DNA of 64,000 bases from Otis tarda (GCA_026413225.1 CM048591.1:76682009-76746008); one strand, 5' to 3'. Numbered from the stretch's first letter, positions 1 to 11,522 are shown. The notes: generated from the letters alone by a model not told the origin. Made by a program: numbers and translations.

Positions 1-2461
1 AAGCAGTTTTGAACCAAACTGCCAGAGCTATGGGGAGATACTCTCATCCCTGGCTTTGTAATGAGTATTGCAGTCTTTCTTACATGTGGGATTTATTCCA
101 GATAGAACATCTGCAGCCAGTGCTGCTTCCATCATAGGTTTTTTTTGTTCCCTCTCTGAACATCCATGCTCCCTCACCCTTCTGTTCTCCCGAAAAGGAG
201 CAGCTGGGAGGCTGGAGCTGGATTGGAGCATCAGTGAACGGTGATGAAGTTGTTCACGATTTAGACTACAGACAGACGTACGCTACATAACAGAGCCCCA
301 TATGAGGCATCCCAGACCATGCGATGGTGTTCTCACCACCTAACTTGAGCTACCTAAGAGACGTACCTAAACTGGGAGCCTAGTCTTTCTAGGCTGTGTG
401 TAGTCACTGAAGGCAGAGGCTCCTGTAGATAGTGCTTGGCCTGTCTTTACACTGGTTCTGAATTACCGGGTGCAGCACTGGTGTATTTGTATTGACTGTG
501 TGAGCTTTGGGGGACCAACCTCCTGCCTATGGAGCCTCTGTTAAATTTCTAAAGTTAAATAATACAAATGCCACCTGAGATGCCTGTGTCTGCAGCGCTC
601 AGGACAGCAAAGCTGGGATCACTTTTTCCTTTCCTTGAGCTGTGGCCAAAGTGGAACAGAAAGGATAACTGCACCAGCAAAGTCCACTTAAAAACTGGGT
701 CTTTGGAGTGTCTGTGGTAGAGTTACATTTCCCAGATACCTAGGAAATTAAGGCAAAATGGATGGGGAGAGGTGTGAGGTAAGAAAAATACCCTGAGAAG
801 GGACTCAGAAATGCAGGGAATGTGGAGAAGGGAGAGGAAGAGGAGGACGGGGAGGAAGCAGAGGTGGCTGTCAGAAAGCAGCGAGGGCGGGCAGCTCCCC
901 AACAGTAGCAGTGTACTAGACAAAAAGTTTTCCACACATACATCTTTAAAGTCAGAGTCAGGATTGACATGTTATTTTGCTGTTCATATTTGTTAAAAAT
1001 ATAATGCAGTGTTGGATGCTTACAAATTAAAGGGAATCGAGAAGAAGGAAATGACGATTCCCAGGGGATATTTACCTCACTGCAGTGCTAAACATAATCC
1101 AAACAAGTGCCGATTGGTTTTTCCTTTTCTTTCTCATCTACTATTGAAATGTGTTTTCCAGGCATTCCAGAAGTGTTTGATTCTCCTTCACTATCTACTC
1201 CTTAAAATGATGCATGTTTCTCTAAGACAGGAATTCAGCATTTTGCTTATAATGCATCATTTGGATAGAGATTTTTCAAACTTCACGCTAAATCCTGTAA
1301 TTTAAAAGTAAATCTGTTTACTATAACAGTACTTAAGTCTTCTGTGGAGGAAAAAGAGACTGCTTAAGTTCAACTTTGAAGATTGTCTTACCAAACTTAA
1401 TATTTAAATCTGTGCTTATTCATTCTTTGTGCTGGTTTCTTGCCTGTCTTGGGCTTAGTCTGCTTTTTTGCCAGATTTAGATAGATTTAGCTTAGCTGAT
1501 CTGAAGAATTCTTCCACGTTTCTAGTTCATTCAAGGATAAGAATTTACCACTGACTGTCTCTTATACTGAATTGCTCCCTCTCTACTAAGAAATTTGCTC
1601 AGAATGAGAAGTGATTTAAAAAATCCCTGCCCGTGATCCAAATCAGAAAGCTTTCTTGTGCTTGTGTCCCTTCAACACACAAGCTTTCTGTCAATACGTA
1701 ACTACCGAAAAAGCAGAGTGAGAGCACTAACTTAACTAACTTATTTCCACGAATGTTTAGTTTTCAGAATTGGCAGTTAATCTCCACGATAGATGTTCCC
1801 ATCCGGTGAGGCAGGACCACTTTTGGTCCTGTGCGATGACGCTCAGAGGCTGGTTCCCTCGGATTACAGTGATTTTAGCCGGTCCTCATCCAGGCATGTT
1901 ACAGCGAAGAAAGCGCTACCAACACTCAGTCAGCCCTTGAAAGAAGTTGTCAGATTAAACGGGTGGAAAACATAGGCCCCCTCCTGTGTTTTCAGATCAG
2001 TTCACATGTTGTAGCCAGAGTTTCATCAGAGGACAAGTTTAAAATCTCTCTTTTGAATGTTTCCAACCCAGAGTAGATTGTACAGGAGTAAATTATTTTT
2101 ATTGTTATTCTTTCCTTGGTGCCTGTGTGGGTTTTGTGAAAAATGTAAAAGGAAAAAAAAAAATGTTTTCTCTCAGAATTTTAAATTATATTTTCATTAC
2201 AGGTATTTATAATATAGCAAAGATTTTATTGAACAGACAGAATTTTAAAAGGCATAATAAATTATATTGAAGAACCAGATTTTTCTTGGGAAAGAGACAA
2301 TTTCATCCAATAAAAGTATTTTTAAAAGGCATGTTCCAACAGCAACCGCAACATGTATGTGATGTGATGTTAAAATTTGTCTACTAGTAGCATAATACAG
2401 TGTGTTAGCAGAGCTCAGAGTGTGTGGTCTTCACATTTGTAAAGAAAACAGTAAAGTCAGT
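1..2461. other. Unique non-coding stretch
   Basis: No gene, RNA gene or recognisable transposon is visible. A purine-rich run at about 814-865 (mostly GA with few pyrimidines) could adopt a triplex structure. The part from about 2090 to 2400 is AT-rich and contains A runs. All open frames are short and lack family motifs. Confidence 0.6.
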
Positions 2462-2495
2462 ACTGTCCAGTATAGGTACTTGCGTACTGGACAGT
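2462..2495. repeat. Perfect 11-bp inverted repeat (hairpin)
   Basis: The left arm ACTGTCCAGTA (2462-2472) is the exact reverse complement of TACTGGACAGT (2485-2495), with a 12-nt loop between them. A wobble pair is possible at each end of the stem. The hairpin stands alone: no T-run follows and no longer precursor-like stem surrounds it. No function can be assigned. Confidence 0.8.
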
Positions 2496-3826
2496 GGTGG
2501 AAAACTGGTTTTTAGGCATAGCTCTTTGCTGGTCCGTACCGAGGAGCGGGCTCTGTGGGGACGGTGTAGCCATGGGCACCGTTTGGGGTGTTCCTGGGCT
2601 GCTCTCGCTGCCGGTGATGCCCACAGGTCTTTCACCACGTCGCTGTGAGCAGAACGATGCAGCGTCTGTGCAGAGCCCCTTCTCCCACCGTTGGGCTGGG
2701 AGGTCACCACACCCGAGCAAACGCGGCGGCGATGAACAAGTGCTTCCCAAAGCTTTAACTTCTTGAGGACTCACAGATCATACTTAGATTTAGTTTGCTT
2801 CTCAAGTCTCAACCAGCTACTGCTCCATTAACAAAACCTGCTTTGTCAAATGCTGTAAGGACAATTAAAACTTTTTTTTTTGTCCTTTCAATAAGCCACG
2901 TTTCCATAGCAGAAATCCTTTCAGTGAATGTGCACAGAAAATGGATTTCTGAAGTTAGATAAGAAAAGAAATCTAAGTCTACATTCAAGCAATATTAATT
3001 AGCTTCCACACTAAACAATGGATTTTCTCTCAAGTTGGCTTCTTTTTTAAATGAAAGGCTGCATTTGAATTTGCTAGCTTTAGCTGTTCTGAGTCATCCA
3101 GATAGAGTTTCTGGTCAGTCATCATCTTGTAGCTCCAAACTTGGAAATTTAGTTTTTGAAAGAAGTGTCCTCTTTTTTACCTCTCCCAGAGTCACTTCAA
3201 TCTGAAAACAGTCATACGCATGTTCAATAAAATCAAAATTATTTTAAGAGAGAAAGGGAGACTTTACAAATGCAACGCTAGAATTTTGTTAGTACCAGGA
3301 CCTGGGAGTGGATGTGGTCTGTTTGTGAAAAGAGCACGTTCCCAGGAAGGGGAAACATCTGATCGTTGCTTTCGAGCTTTTATCTATCTTATGTGCAGAT
3401 CACATCAGATACCACGTAACCGATGATTCTGTGATTCTGTTCCGTGATCACGCAGTGGAGGTGACAGCCATGCTCAACCCCCCGCGCATCACAGCAACAG
3501 GAGGAGCAGCGCCGTCGCTGCTTCTGCGGCCGCAAACCCGCCTCTGCCACTGCCTTTGTCCAGACACCACCAACCTAAGGGCAGTTGGCTCCCGAATTAG
3601 TTCAGCTCTGAAAATAATTGCGGTTGAAAAATTACAGGAAAGAAAAAAAAGGTCATTATGTGACACCACTTTTGTGTTTACGCAGGTACGGAGTATCTGC
3701 ACAGCCTAAAATCCTTCTGATTGATGAGATCTTTCCTTGCGGGGAGTCCTTTCCCAGAGCTCCTAGGAACCACGCCACTCACAACGGCGTTTTAGAAAGG
3801 GACAGCTCTAGAAATGTGTATTTCGC

Positions 3827-3889
3827 TCTGGATCAGTTATTCCGCTAGCTAGTATTCCTGACTGCAGAGTGAAACGGCTCCAGCCCTGT
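3827..3889 (+). repeat. Duplicated ~60-bp segment, copy 1
   Basis: This segment aligns to 5214-5279 in the same orientation, with about eight or nine differences over roughly 58 columns. The most conserved core is CAGAGTGAAACGGCTCC. It does not resemble a CR1 end or either LTR. It may be a local segmental duplication or two members of an unrecognised dispersed family. Confidence 0.6.
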
Positions 3890-4329
3890 GAGGCACCAGT
3901 AGCGATCACTTCAGTAAACATTGTTCTGTTTAATGACACGAGTACTTATTAAAAGTATCGCTCCTCTTATTGCAATTTATGAGGATAATGTAACCAGAAA
4001 GAATGAGAAATTTTCCTTCCAGCAACGCAGTGGAAAAAAAAAAAAGGTCAAATGAGTTCCCAGTTCCACTAAGATACCAGAGAAAAATAAATAGATCATA
4101 TGTGAACACGGGTAGTTATCAGGAAAATATATCTTAATGGTTATACCATTTCAGCTATTTGACTGCCTCCAATCCAATGTAGCTGAGCATCTCTCTCTCT
4201 CTCTGATGTCATATTCTTTCCCTAAAACAAATGACTTGCTTGCTGTTACTATGCCCCTGTTATCAGTCGCTGCTTCGGATCATAAACACGTAGCATGGTG
4301 TGGTGCCATATATTCTGATAAGGAAATGC

Positions 4330-4510
4330 ACTTCGAACTACGGACGTGCGGCTCTGCGTACGCTGATCCGTGAGTGCTCGGGTGAGACGGGCCCGTAAAG
4401 CTCAGGCAGAGAGGAGAGCCGTATGCCGGCGCCGTCAGACCCCGCAGATCAGTCCTGCGCGCAAGAATAGCGACAGCGTGGGGCAGAGCGTCGCGGGCAC
4501 CCGGGATGTC
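4330..4510. promoter_or_regulatory. CpG-dense patch, possible small CpG island
   Basis: I count roughly two dozen CpG dinucleotides in about 180 bases, including runs such as CCGGCGCCG and GCGTCGCGGG, within flanks poor in CpG. This is the pattern of DNA kept unmethylated in the germ line or of a recent GC-biased conversion hot spot. No TATA box or convincing first exon is attached. A promoter role is inference only. Confidence 0.35.
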
Positions 4511-5213
4511 AAGGCAACGTTTGTACCACAGTTCAGTGGGGAACTCAGTTATCTTCACATTAATTCACAGTTTGTGAGGGACATGGTGAAACTGAGGAGT
4601 TAGGAAAAAACTTGTGGCTATCAGCATCTCCTTTTTTACACGGTATTTCAGTTGCCTGGTTTAGAGCGGTGCGCCGTATGTGAATGAAATGTATGAAAAT
4701 ACCTGTATGTATTAAAAACATCGCTTAACTGCTGAGCTACATCAGTCAGCGCAGTTAACTGCTCATGCTTTTACATGAAAAAAAGTATTGATAATGCAGG
4801 TTGTGGCAGAGGAGGGAGGGAGATTTGTTCATTTCACAACCCTTTTAACAGCCGAGGTACATTTTGCCAAGGAGTCCTGCATTTCTGCAGTTGCACTAAT
4901 GGAAAAATAGCCCTGCTCTCATTGTGCAAAAAATAGCCGTAACTCTGCAGGGAGTCTGAAAGCTTAGACAGATAAGTAATGCTGGCGTTGTTAGACAACA
5001 GGCTTTGTGTCAGGCACCGTCCACTGGATCTTGGGTCTCTTGTGAAAATGCTGCAGTCAAAATTCCTTCATGGCCGCCAGCGTGGCATTTGGATTCCTTA
5101 GGGAAGGGTGTTGTGGCACTCTGAATGTTTTTTAGATGTCCTTTAAAATGAGTAGAAATAGCCCCCCTTAGAGCTTCTGTAGGACTCAGGTTGTTCTGAG
5201 GTAGGCAGCGGCT

Positions 5214-5279
5214 CGGCTGTGGATAAATTATTCAGCCAGCTGGTATTTCTGACCGCAGAGTGAAACGGCTCCGCTCTGA
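5214..5279 (+). repeat. Duplicated ~60-bp segment, copy 2
   Basis: Partner of 3827-3889, about 1.4 kb downstream and in the same orientation. The match runs from TGGATAAATTATTC through CAGAGTGAAACGGCTCC. Similarity fades on both sides, and the sequence just outside the match is not shared. Confidence 0.6.
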
Positions 5280-8200
5280 ACCCAGGTGCTGAATGCGGGT
5301 GTCTGAAGTCGGGTGACGCCCTCCCCTCTGCCCCCCATCGCCGCCGTTGGGCGCTAAGCCCTGCTGAGCACAGCTGGACACAGCTGGGCTGAAGATGTTA
5401 GCCCAAACCGTGGGCCTCTCCAGGCCAGGGTTCCTCTGCGCAGGGTAAGGGGATGCGATTTTAAAGCTCTGCATCTTGCTGCTCTATAGCGCGTGTCGTG
5501 AGTCACACGAGCCACGCCTGGATCTCCGTACAGCCTGCAACGCAGCTGCGTGACGCTTACGTTGCGGTGTGCTGGGTCTCACCCGAGGAGCGTGAATCAC
5601 CTTCCCGTGGGGAAGTGCAAGCTCTCCGTCAGGGAAACAAAGCACGCAGAGCCCCGGGGCAGCCCTGCATGTCTGCAGACCTTGCTTCGTGCAGGTTAAT
5701 TTCGTGTTCTTACACGACATTTCAAATGTTTGGGCATTTTGAACCTGCGTGACCTGAGTCTTCTTACGAAGTTCAGAGAATGCTATCCATTCAATAAGAA
5801 CCCAGGCCATAGCAGATTATAATAATTAATTTAGTTTCGTACTACAGTGCTGTACAAACGCATTGGGACTGAGGAACAGTCCGAAGACGGACACGCTGTT
5901 ACTCCGAGATAAATTTTGACTGATTCCGTGGTCCTTACAGGCTCCCTCCCTCAGGTGCTCATGCACCTGAGAAATGAAACTAGCTGAAAATAACTTGAGT
6001 TGGGTGTTATTGCATAGCAGTGGAAAGAGACGACAGATAGTCAAGAGACCCAGACAAGAAAGAGTGAATTTTGTGCTTTTCCATTCTCTTTGTTCAAGCT
6101 GTTTTCAGTCGCCATACCCTGGCTTTAAAGCACAAATTTTAAAGATCTTTCTCTTGCTCATGCTGATGATTCAGATACGGTTTGTTTTGTAACAAAATTC
6201 ATTGTTTTCTTGGTCTCTCATGTCTCCCTTTCCTACCAGAACTCTAAATACAAAACCCAAAGCCCAGCATTTCCAGATATTCAAGGTGAATCGGCTCTGC
6301 AGTTTGTGATGATCAGCTCAGTTCCTTGACTTTGCCCCTGTAATTTTATCCCATCGGAGAGTCTGAGCCATTATCCGTTTTTAGGAACATTCATCCACAT
6401 GTGCTTCCCTTTAGAGATATTTGGTGTTTACTTTTCCCAGCAGAGCGAGCGGCGGCTGTGTCAGCTCAGCTTGCTGCGCCGTCCAAAATCCCGGCGCACG
6501 CCTGTCTGGAGCACGGCCACAACTCGTTATCCTTGCAGGGGCGCGCGGATGGAGAAGCGTGACATTGCTGCGACTGCCAAAGGAAGGAGAAGGAGGGAGG
6601 AATCCAACTTCCTTCACCTTTTGACAGCATCTCAGTGCCTAGATCCCTCTGGATTTGTTTAAATCCCAGCCCATATTACATCTCTCTGGAACAAAATATC
6701 CCTGCATGGGTTGCAAAGTGCGTCTGGGGAGCTACGCGCTGCACGGAGCGTAATCATCTTCTGTCGGCACAAAGCTGAGACCTGGCCTCACACAACTGGT
6801 TTCTTTGTGTGGGTGGAAGTAGCAGTGGAAGAGGAAGGGATTTAATTTACCACATTGCATCCCTATGGCTGTCACTAGACGGGCAACAGCTCACCTCCTG
6901 CCATGGCTGCTGTCTTGTCCCAGGCAGCAGGTCTCCCACTCCCTTCTGGAAAGCAGAGTGGGGAGCTGGGGACAAGGAGCAGAGGGATGGGTGAGCAGCC
7001 GTTGGGTCTGCTGAGCTTCAGGGGTTTTGGCTGCTGTGGGTCTGCCCGCTGACAGGGCTCAGCCCCATCCAGCACAGGAGAGGGTCAGGCCGCACTCTGG
7101 TATTGCTCCCGACCTTCCCAGTTGGTCCTGGTAGGAGCTGAGCCTCGGGACAGGTGACTGTCAGACAGGTATTTCTGACATAACAAATAACCAACGGCAC
7201 CAGGGGATTCCTCCCTGTCTGTATTATGTGGAGGATTAACTCCTTACAGTACGTCATGTTTCCTGTGAACTTGAATGAATTACTCCTTAGGGGCTTCAAT
7301 TTCCATTCTACTTGGCTCCACTGAGATAAGAAATACCCGGTGGGCTTTCTGCCTTCTTTTCCGGCTTTTTAACATTTTAAAAAGTCTTGTTGCAGCTGTG
7401 TGGACACACAGGGTGCCTGGAGAGATGCTCCCTTCATGCTGCTTTACTGCTATGGCCCTGCCGAAATTCGGAGCCAGGTAAGTGGAGGTGGATGTATGGG
7501 AGACGGGTTTGTGATACAGCTGCATCATCTGGAAGCTGCTACTGAATTTGTCCAGGAATTTTAAAAAAGTTTTTAACAGGGGAGTTGTGGCAATAAAATG
7601 GGGAAACAACACTTAAATCCTGCTGCAGCTCAAATTGTGAACCAACAAATCGCCTGTGAGGTTCTGGATGCCAAGGGCTCTTCCTTTTACTTCTCGTTAA
7701 AACCCCGCTGCTGTCTGTGCCAGCCACGTGCCTGTGAAAACACGAGGCTGTGTTGAGAGATACCATCGTCTGCAAATAAGCGAGGTCTGGATGGTGGAGG
7801 ACAAGCTGAAGAACGGCACCTGTGTCAGGCTGCGGCTCCCTTTGTAGGTTTTCCAGGGGCTCCAGCATGTGCTAGCTAACCGAACGATGCTCACCTGGTG
7901 TGGCAGGGGGCTGCAGCCCTCCTCCCAGTCCTCCGAAGGCATTTACTGTGCCTCTTGCAACACTTGAGTTCTGAGGGTCTGTAACCAGCTGTAACTGCTT
8001 AGAAATATTCTTTCCATGCTGTCGCTCTGCCTCTCGAAGCTCAGATAAATCAGAAGCCTTATTTCAGTACAGCTGATGGTTTTCAGGCAGGTATTAATGT
8101 TGCATCATTGCCATCTTGCTAACTGTATTAGATTTTACAGGTTTTCGCCTTATTAGAGATTGCTCCTGCTGAAATTGCTCCCCATGTTACGGCTTCTCGG

Positions 8201-8339
8201 GTTTCCTCTCTCTCTGAAGCGACGTTTCCTCTGGCTGCAATTTGCTCAGGTTTCTCTTTATTAGATTTGTTTTCCACCCACGAGCTTTGTGCCTTTCGTT
8301 GCTCTCTGCCTGTGATTCTGGTGTCTGTTGTGTTGCATT

Positions 8340-8640
8340 AATTTGCAGCTCTCACCAGCACTAACTAATCCTCCCAAGTATCAGATCTCATTACACGCTG
8401 CCTGTTTCTTCTTCTGGACTGTTAACGAGGACGTTAAATAGAACGAGCCCTGACACCTACCCCTTTGCCATCATACCGAATAAACCCTCTCCAGGTTGCT
8501 GCATTGCCACTTATCACTTTGTTTATGGTCTTTCAGCCAACTTTAAAATTAGAGTCTTCCCTCCAAGCCCGATTGACATTGATTTATCAGAAGGAAATTT
8601 CATTAGCCAAGTGTTTCATGCACTCCAAATCTGGTTGTTT
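8340..8640 (-). mobile_element. Ancient CR1/L3-type LINE relic (reverse transcriptase region)
   Basis: Read on the plus strand, the stretch follows the well-known antisense of a CR1-like reverse transcriptase: GTTAACGAGGACGTTAAATA, then a decayed 'gacccctg' block, then GGTCTTTCAGCCAACTTTAA and a decayed 'atcagaagga..tcat..gtgt' block. On the minus strand the LVLFN-type RT motif survives as GLVLFNVLVN near 8420-8450. The reading frame is broken and divergence is high, so this is an old non-functional remnant. The outer limits are approximate. The assignment rests on remembered family features and not on an alignment. Confidence 0.6.
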
Positions 8641-10398
8641 TTTTTTTTTCTGTCCTTCAACATTGCCCACTAGTGCTTGCTTGGTGATTCTTCTAAAATA
8701 AGAAAATCAATAATATGGGCAGACAACACTTTTTTTTCCTCGCTGCTCAGGGGTTTTTGGCCATCTCAGTTATTGGCTGTACAAATCACGATGCATAACC
8801 TGCATTTTGTTTCCATGCTAAGATTCAGCCGGTCTTTCCAGTGGCCAAGGCTGTTTGGTGCAGTGTGTTGTTTCTTAGGCACAGCCTGCTGCAGATGTGG
8901 TATTTTCGGAGAAGCACAGGAGTAGAGGACAGCATGGTTTTCAGACAGCTGTTCACTTTTCATCATGTTCAGCTGCAAACCCTTACACGTGTTCCTTGGC
9001 ATTCCCAGTAACGGCACAAAAAACGAGTGTGGGTGAGCAGACAAATGCAGGAGGGTTTTGTCTGCGCACGTGGACATCCCAGTGCTCACAGCTCTGGTTT
9101 AGCGAAGCGTTTGCCGCTGCCGCTGGCGTTGTGCGCTGCCCGGCACGTTGCAGCCCTTCGCCTTCTCCTCCTTTTGCTGCTGCACTTGCCGACAGCGAAC
9201 CCGACGGGAATGACCGCACTGTGAGGGACATACGAGCCTTCCTCCCACCCCAGGCAACACCAGCCTTCCTGGGGCAAGTGTCTCCATCAGCAGAGGATGT
9301 ATTTGTGGACACACACATACAGGGTATAGAAGTGCACCCAGTTCTAGCTGTGCCCCCAGTATCGTCGTATTTTTGGTGGTCGCTGTCCCCGCTGACCTGC
9401 ATGGAGCTCTTTTCACTGGGCTTTGTTTTGTGCTCTGGTAGGCACTAATAAATAACATGTTATTTGGAGTGGAAAGCAAACTGAATAGTGTTTGGTTTGT
9501 GTTCTCCTGTGTGAAAACGTGATGCCTTTTTTTCACACTCAGCAAGAAAAAAAGCTCTCAGGTTTTATTTTCCTAGTTAGCCAGAAGACCATGTATAATT
9601 AAAATGCTGCCAGGTGCCTTCCGATTTAGCATGCTTACAAACCATGCTCAGGCTGCCTTGAAATTCACCGAGCTTGTTAAAACATAAAAATTGTACAAAA
9701 TAATTGGACAATTACCAGTATTGAGAACATCCTTCATATTACCACCACCAGAAAATTACAGCCTTTACTGAGAAGGTAATTTTGGTAAAATCAACCCTTT
9801 GGGATAAGAATTTATTAAGCAAACAAGGGTTGATTACCCCTACTTGATAAAAGCTCGAAATAGCCAATGATAAAGCACTAATAGCACAAAAACCTCTTGC
9901 TCTTTTTATTTACCACATCGTTTTACCTATTGATGTAATAATTACAGCATACATGTTCGATAGTAGTCTCGATTTTGCCATCGGTTAAATGGAGGCAAAA
10001 ACAATATTACTGTGAACAATTGCAAAATTTATTTTTTAATGTTTGTATTGCCTTATGACCTTTGGAAATAATTGCTCTGCAGCATTGCACTTTTCCCTTC
10101 AGCTCTTTAAGACCATATGTTTTCTTTCTAATTAAAGCGTGACCCTGCAACAGGGACGACTGCCGCCTTGTCGTCAGCTGCACGAAGAGTTCCTCCTGGC
10201 TTCCTTAGGTGCATAAATTTGTTTGATCCTTCCATATTTCTCTCAGGACAACAAGTCTCCTGCCACCTGAAACATTTTCCCCTTTACTTTGGGCTCTGGT
10301 GCTCCTTCCACATGATAGTAAAATTGATATAAACCTTGCAGGTTTTCTTTTTTTTTTCAGCTGTACTGTGTAGAAAAGTGTGAAAGTGAATTACATTT
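8641..10398. other. Unique stretch; AT-rich, conserved-element-like from about 9740
   Basis: The first part contains a T run (8638-8650) and overlapping open frames on both strands near 8897-9545 that lack any family motif. From about 9740 to 10150 the sequence turns AT-rich and dense in TAAT and TTATT cores, a composition often seen in conserved enhancers. No gene is recognised. Confidence 0.5.
10394..10398. repeat. Target site duplication, left copy (CATTT)
   Basis: The bases CATTT directly precede the TG start of the LTR at 10399. They recur exactly at 11523-11527, directly after its CA end. A 5-bp duplication is the length made by class III (ERVL-type) integrases. Confidence 0.85.
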
Positions 10399-10571
10399 TG
10401 TTCTGGTTTTGTTAGTGAGGGGGGGCCTAAGGTGGCAGCTTCTGTAGGAAACTGCTGGAAGTCGCTCCCCTTTGTTTAGTGGACTCGGCCGGGCCTAGGG
10501 CGGACCCGCTGCTGGCCAAGGCCGAGCCGATTGGTAGCAGAATGTTCTGTGATAACGCCTCTGCGATAACG

Positions 10572-10579
10572 TATTTAAG
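10572..10579 (+). promoter_or_regulatory. TATA-like box of the ERVL-type LTR
   Basis: TATTTAAG lies about 170 bp inside the LTR in plus orientation, the same orientation as the AATAAA signal downstream. It marks the likely end of U3. Whether it still drives transcription cannot be seen. Confidence 0.5.
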
Positions 10580-10815
10580 AAGGGGAAAACAGAAAAAAAA
10601 AGGAGAAGAAGATGTGAAGCAGCTGAGCGGGGGGCAGAGAGGGGCAGGCGCGAGCCTTGTGGGCCTTGCAGGCCTCACCCTCTGGCCTCCTGCCGGGCGG
10701 CGACTGGGCCCAACTTGGCCTGGCCTGGCTGCAAGAAGTGGAGAGGAGATGAGAAGTTGAAGTGAACAAGATGTAAAAAGGATCCTGAGAGGCGTCTGCC
10801 AGCCTGTTGTGAGGA

Positions 10816-11178
10816 ATGGCTGCAGACGCCAAGGTCAGTGATGAAGGATGGGCAGGAGTAATGCGGCTCCTGGCCAAGATTCCCCTGCAGCCCATAGTGA
10901 AGACCATGGTGGAGCAGGTTGTCCCCCTGCAGCCCATGGAGGTCCATGGAGGGGTAGAGATCCCTCTGCAGCCCGGGGAGGACCCACACTGGGGGAGGTG
11001 GATGCCTGAAGGAGGCTGTGGCCCGTGGAGGGCCCGCTGGGACAGCTGTTCTGGAGGGGCTGCACCCCGTGGAAGAGATGACCCACGCCGGAGCAGTTCC
11101 ACAAAGGACTGTGGCCCATGGGAGGGACCCCACACTGGAGCAGGGGAGGAATGTGAGGAGTTCTTCCCCCGACCATGA
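10816..11178 (+). other. Open frame inside the LTR (120 codons), repeat-derived
   Basis: The frame lies wholly inside the LTR and reads across its imperfect CTGCAGCCC repeats, whose copies start near 10885, 10927 and 10966. The spacings of 42 and 39 are multiples of three, so the peptide repeats a PLQP motif. The opposite strand of the same stretch is also open for 246 codons (10575-11315). Both are by-products of a GC-rich repeat with few stops. Neither resembles a retroviral or host protein family I know. Confidence 0.3.
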
Positions 11179-11333
11179 AACAGCGGCGTAAAACAACGCG
11201 TGATGAACTGACCGCAACCCCCATTCCCTCTTCCCCCTGTGCCGCTCGGGGGGGCGGGGAAGGTAGTAAAGATAGAAGGAGGGGTGGGGGGAGGTTGTCT
11301 TGTTCCTTGTCTCATTCTCCTGCTAGTTTTAGA

Positions 11334-11339
11334 AATAAA
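11334..11339 (+). terminator. Poly(A) signal AATAAA of the ERVL-type LTR
   Basis: AATAAA lies about 190 bp before the LTR end and just before the U5-like CCCCAAGTCGAGTCTG block. Its orientation agrees with the TATA-like box. Confidence 0.6.
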
Positions 11340-11522
11340 TGAATAGTTTTCCCCAAGTCGAGTCTGTTTTGCCCGTGACAGTAACTTTAAGGATTTCTCC
11401 CCGACCTTATCTCAAACCTCGAGCCGTTTTTCCTTATATCATCTCCCCCTGTTCTCTTGGAGGGTGGGGGGAGTGAGAGAGAGACTGCGTAGTCTGGTCC
11501 CGATCGGGGCTGAACTATGACA

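Larger units (their letters stand above)
2496..8339. other. Unique non-coding stretch with patches of CpG and simple repeat
   Basis: No recognised gene. The stretch contains a duplicated ~60-bp segment, a CpG-dense patch and a short TC microsatellite near 4190-4204, each listed separately. At 7396-7477 a block is bounded by TTGTTGCAG and CAG|GTAAGTGG. It is open in all three frames, so it gives no evidence of coding, but it could be a non-coding exon. A DNA segment rich in TTT and AAA runs fills much of the rest. Confidence 0.5.
10399..11522 (+). mobile_element. Solitary class III (ERVL-like) endogenous retrovirus LTR, 1124 bp
   Basis: The element begins TGTTCTGG and ends CTATGACA, so it has the canonical TGT...ACA termini, and it is flanked by exact 5-bp CATTT duplications. 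It has a TATA-like TATTTAAG (10572-10579) and a poly(A) signal AATAAA (11334-11339). A long R-like middle part is GC-rich and built of imperfect repeats of CTGCAGCCCATGGAGG type. The 3' part reads CCCCAAGTCGAGTCTGTTTT...CCCGTGAC, typical of abundant avian ERVL LTRs. No gag, pol or env sequence is present on either side, so the proviral body was lost by recombination between its two LTRs. Class assignment is by remembered family features plus duplication length. Confidence 0.88.

Noticed and set aside
3423-3443. GATGATTCTGTGATTCTG, like a sense CR1 tail
   Set aside because: Two octamer-like units only, and the sequence before them is not a CR1 3' UTR.
5940-5967. Minus-strand 28-nt interval with TTTCATTTCTCAG acceptor and GTAAGG donor
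   Set aside because: Very short, and similar AG...GT intervals recur throughout the window, as expected by chance.
8897-9448. 183-codon open frame on the plus strand, with a 139-codon and a 148-codon frame opposite
   Set aside because: Mutually overlapping frames on both strands, Ser/Ala/Pro-rich with no domain. Best explained by moderately GC-rich sequence with few stops.
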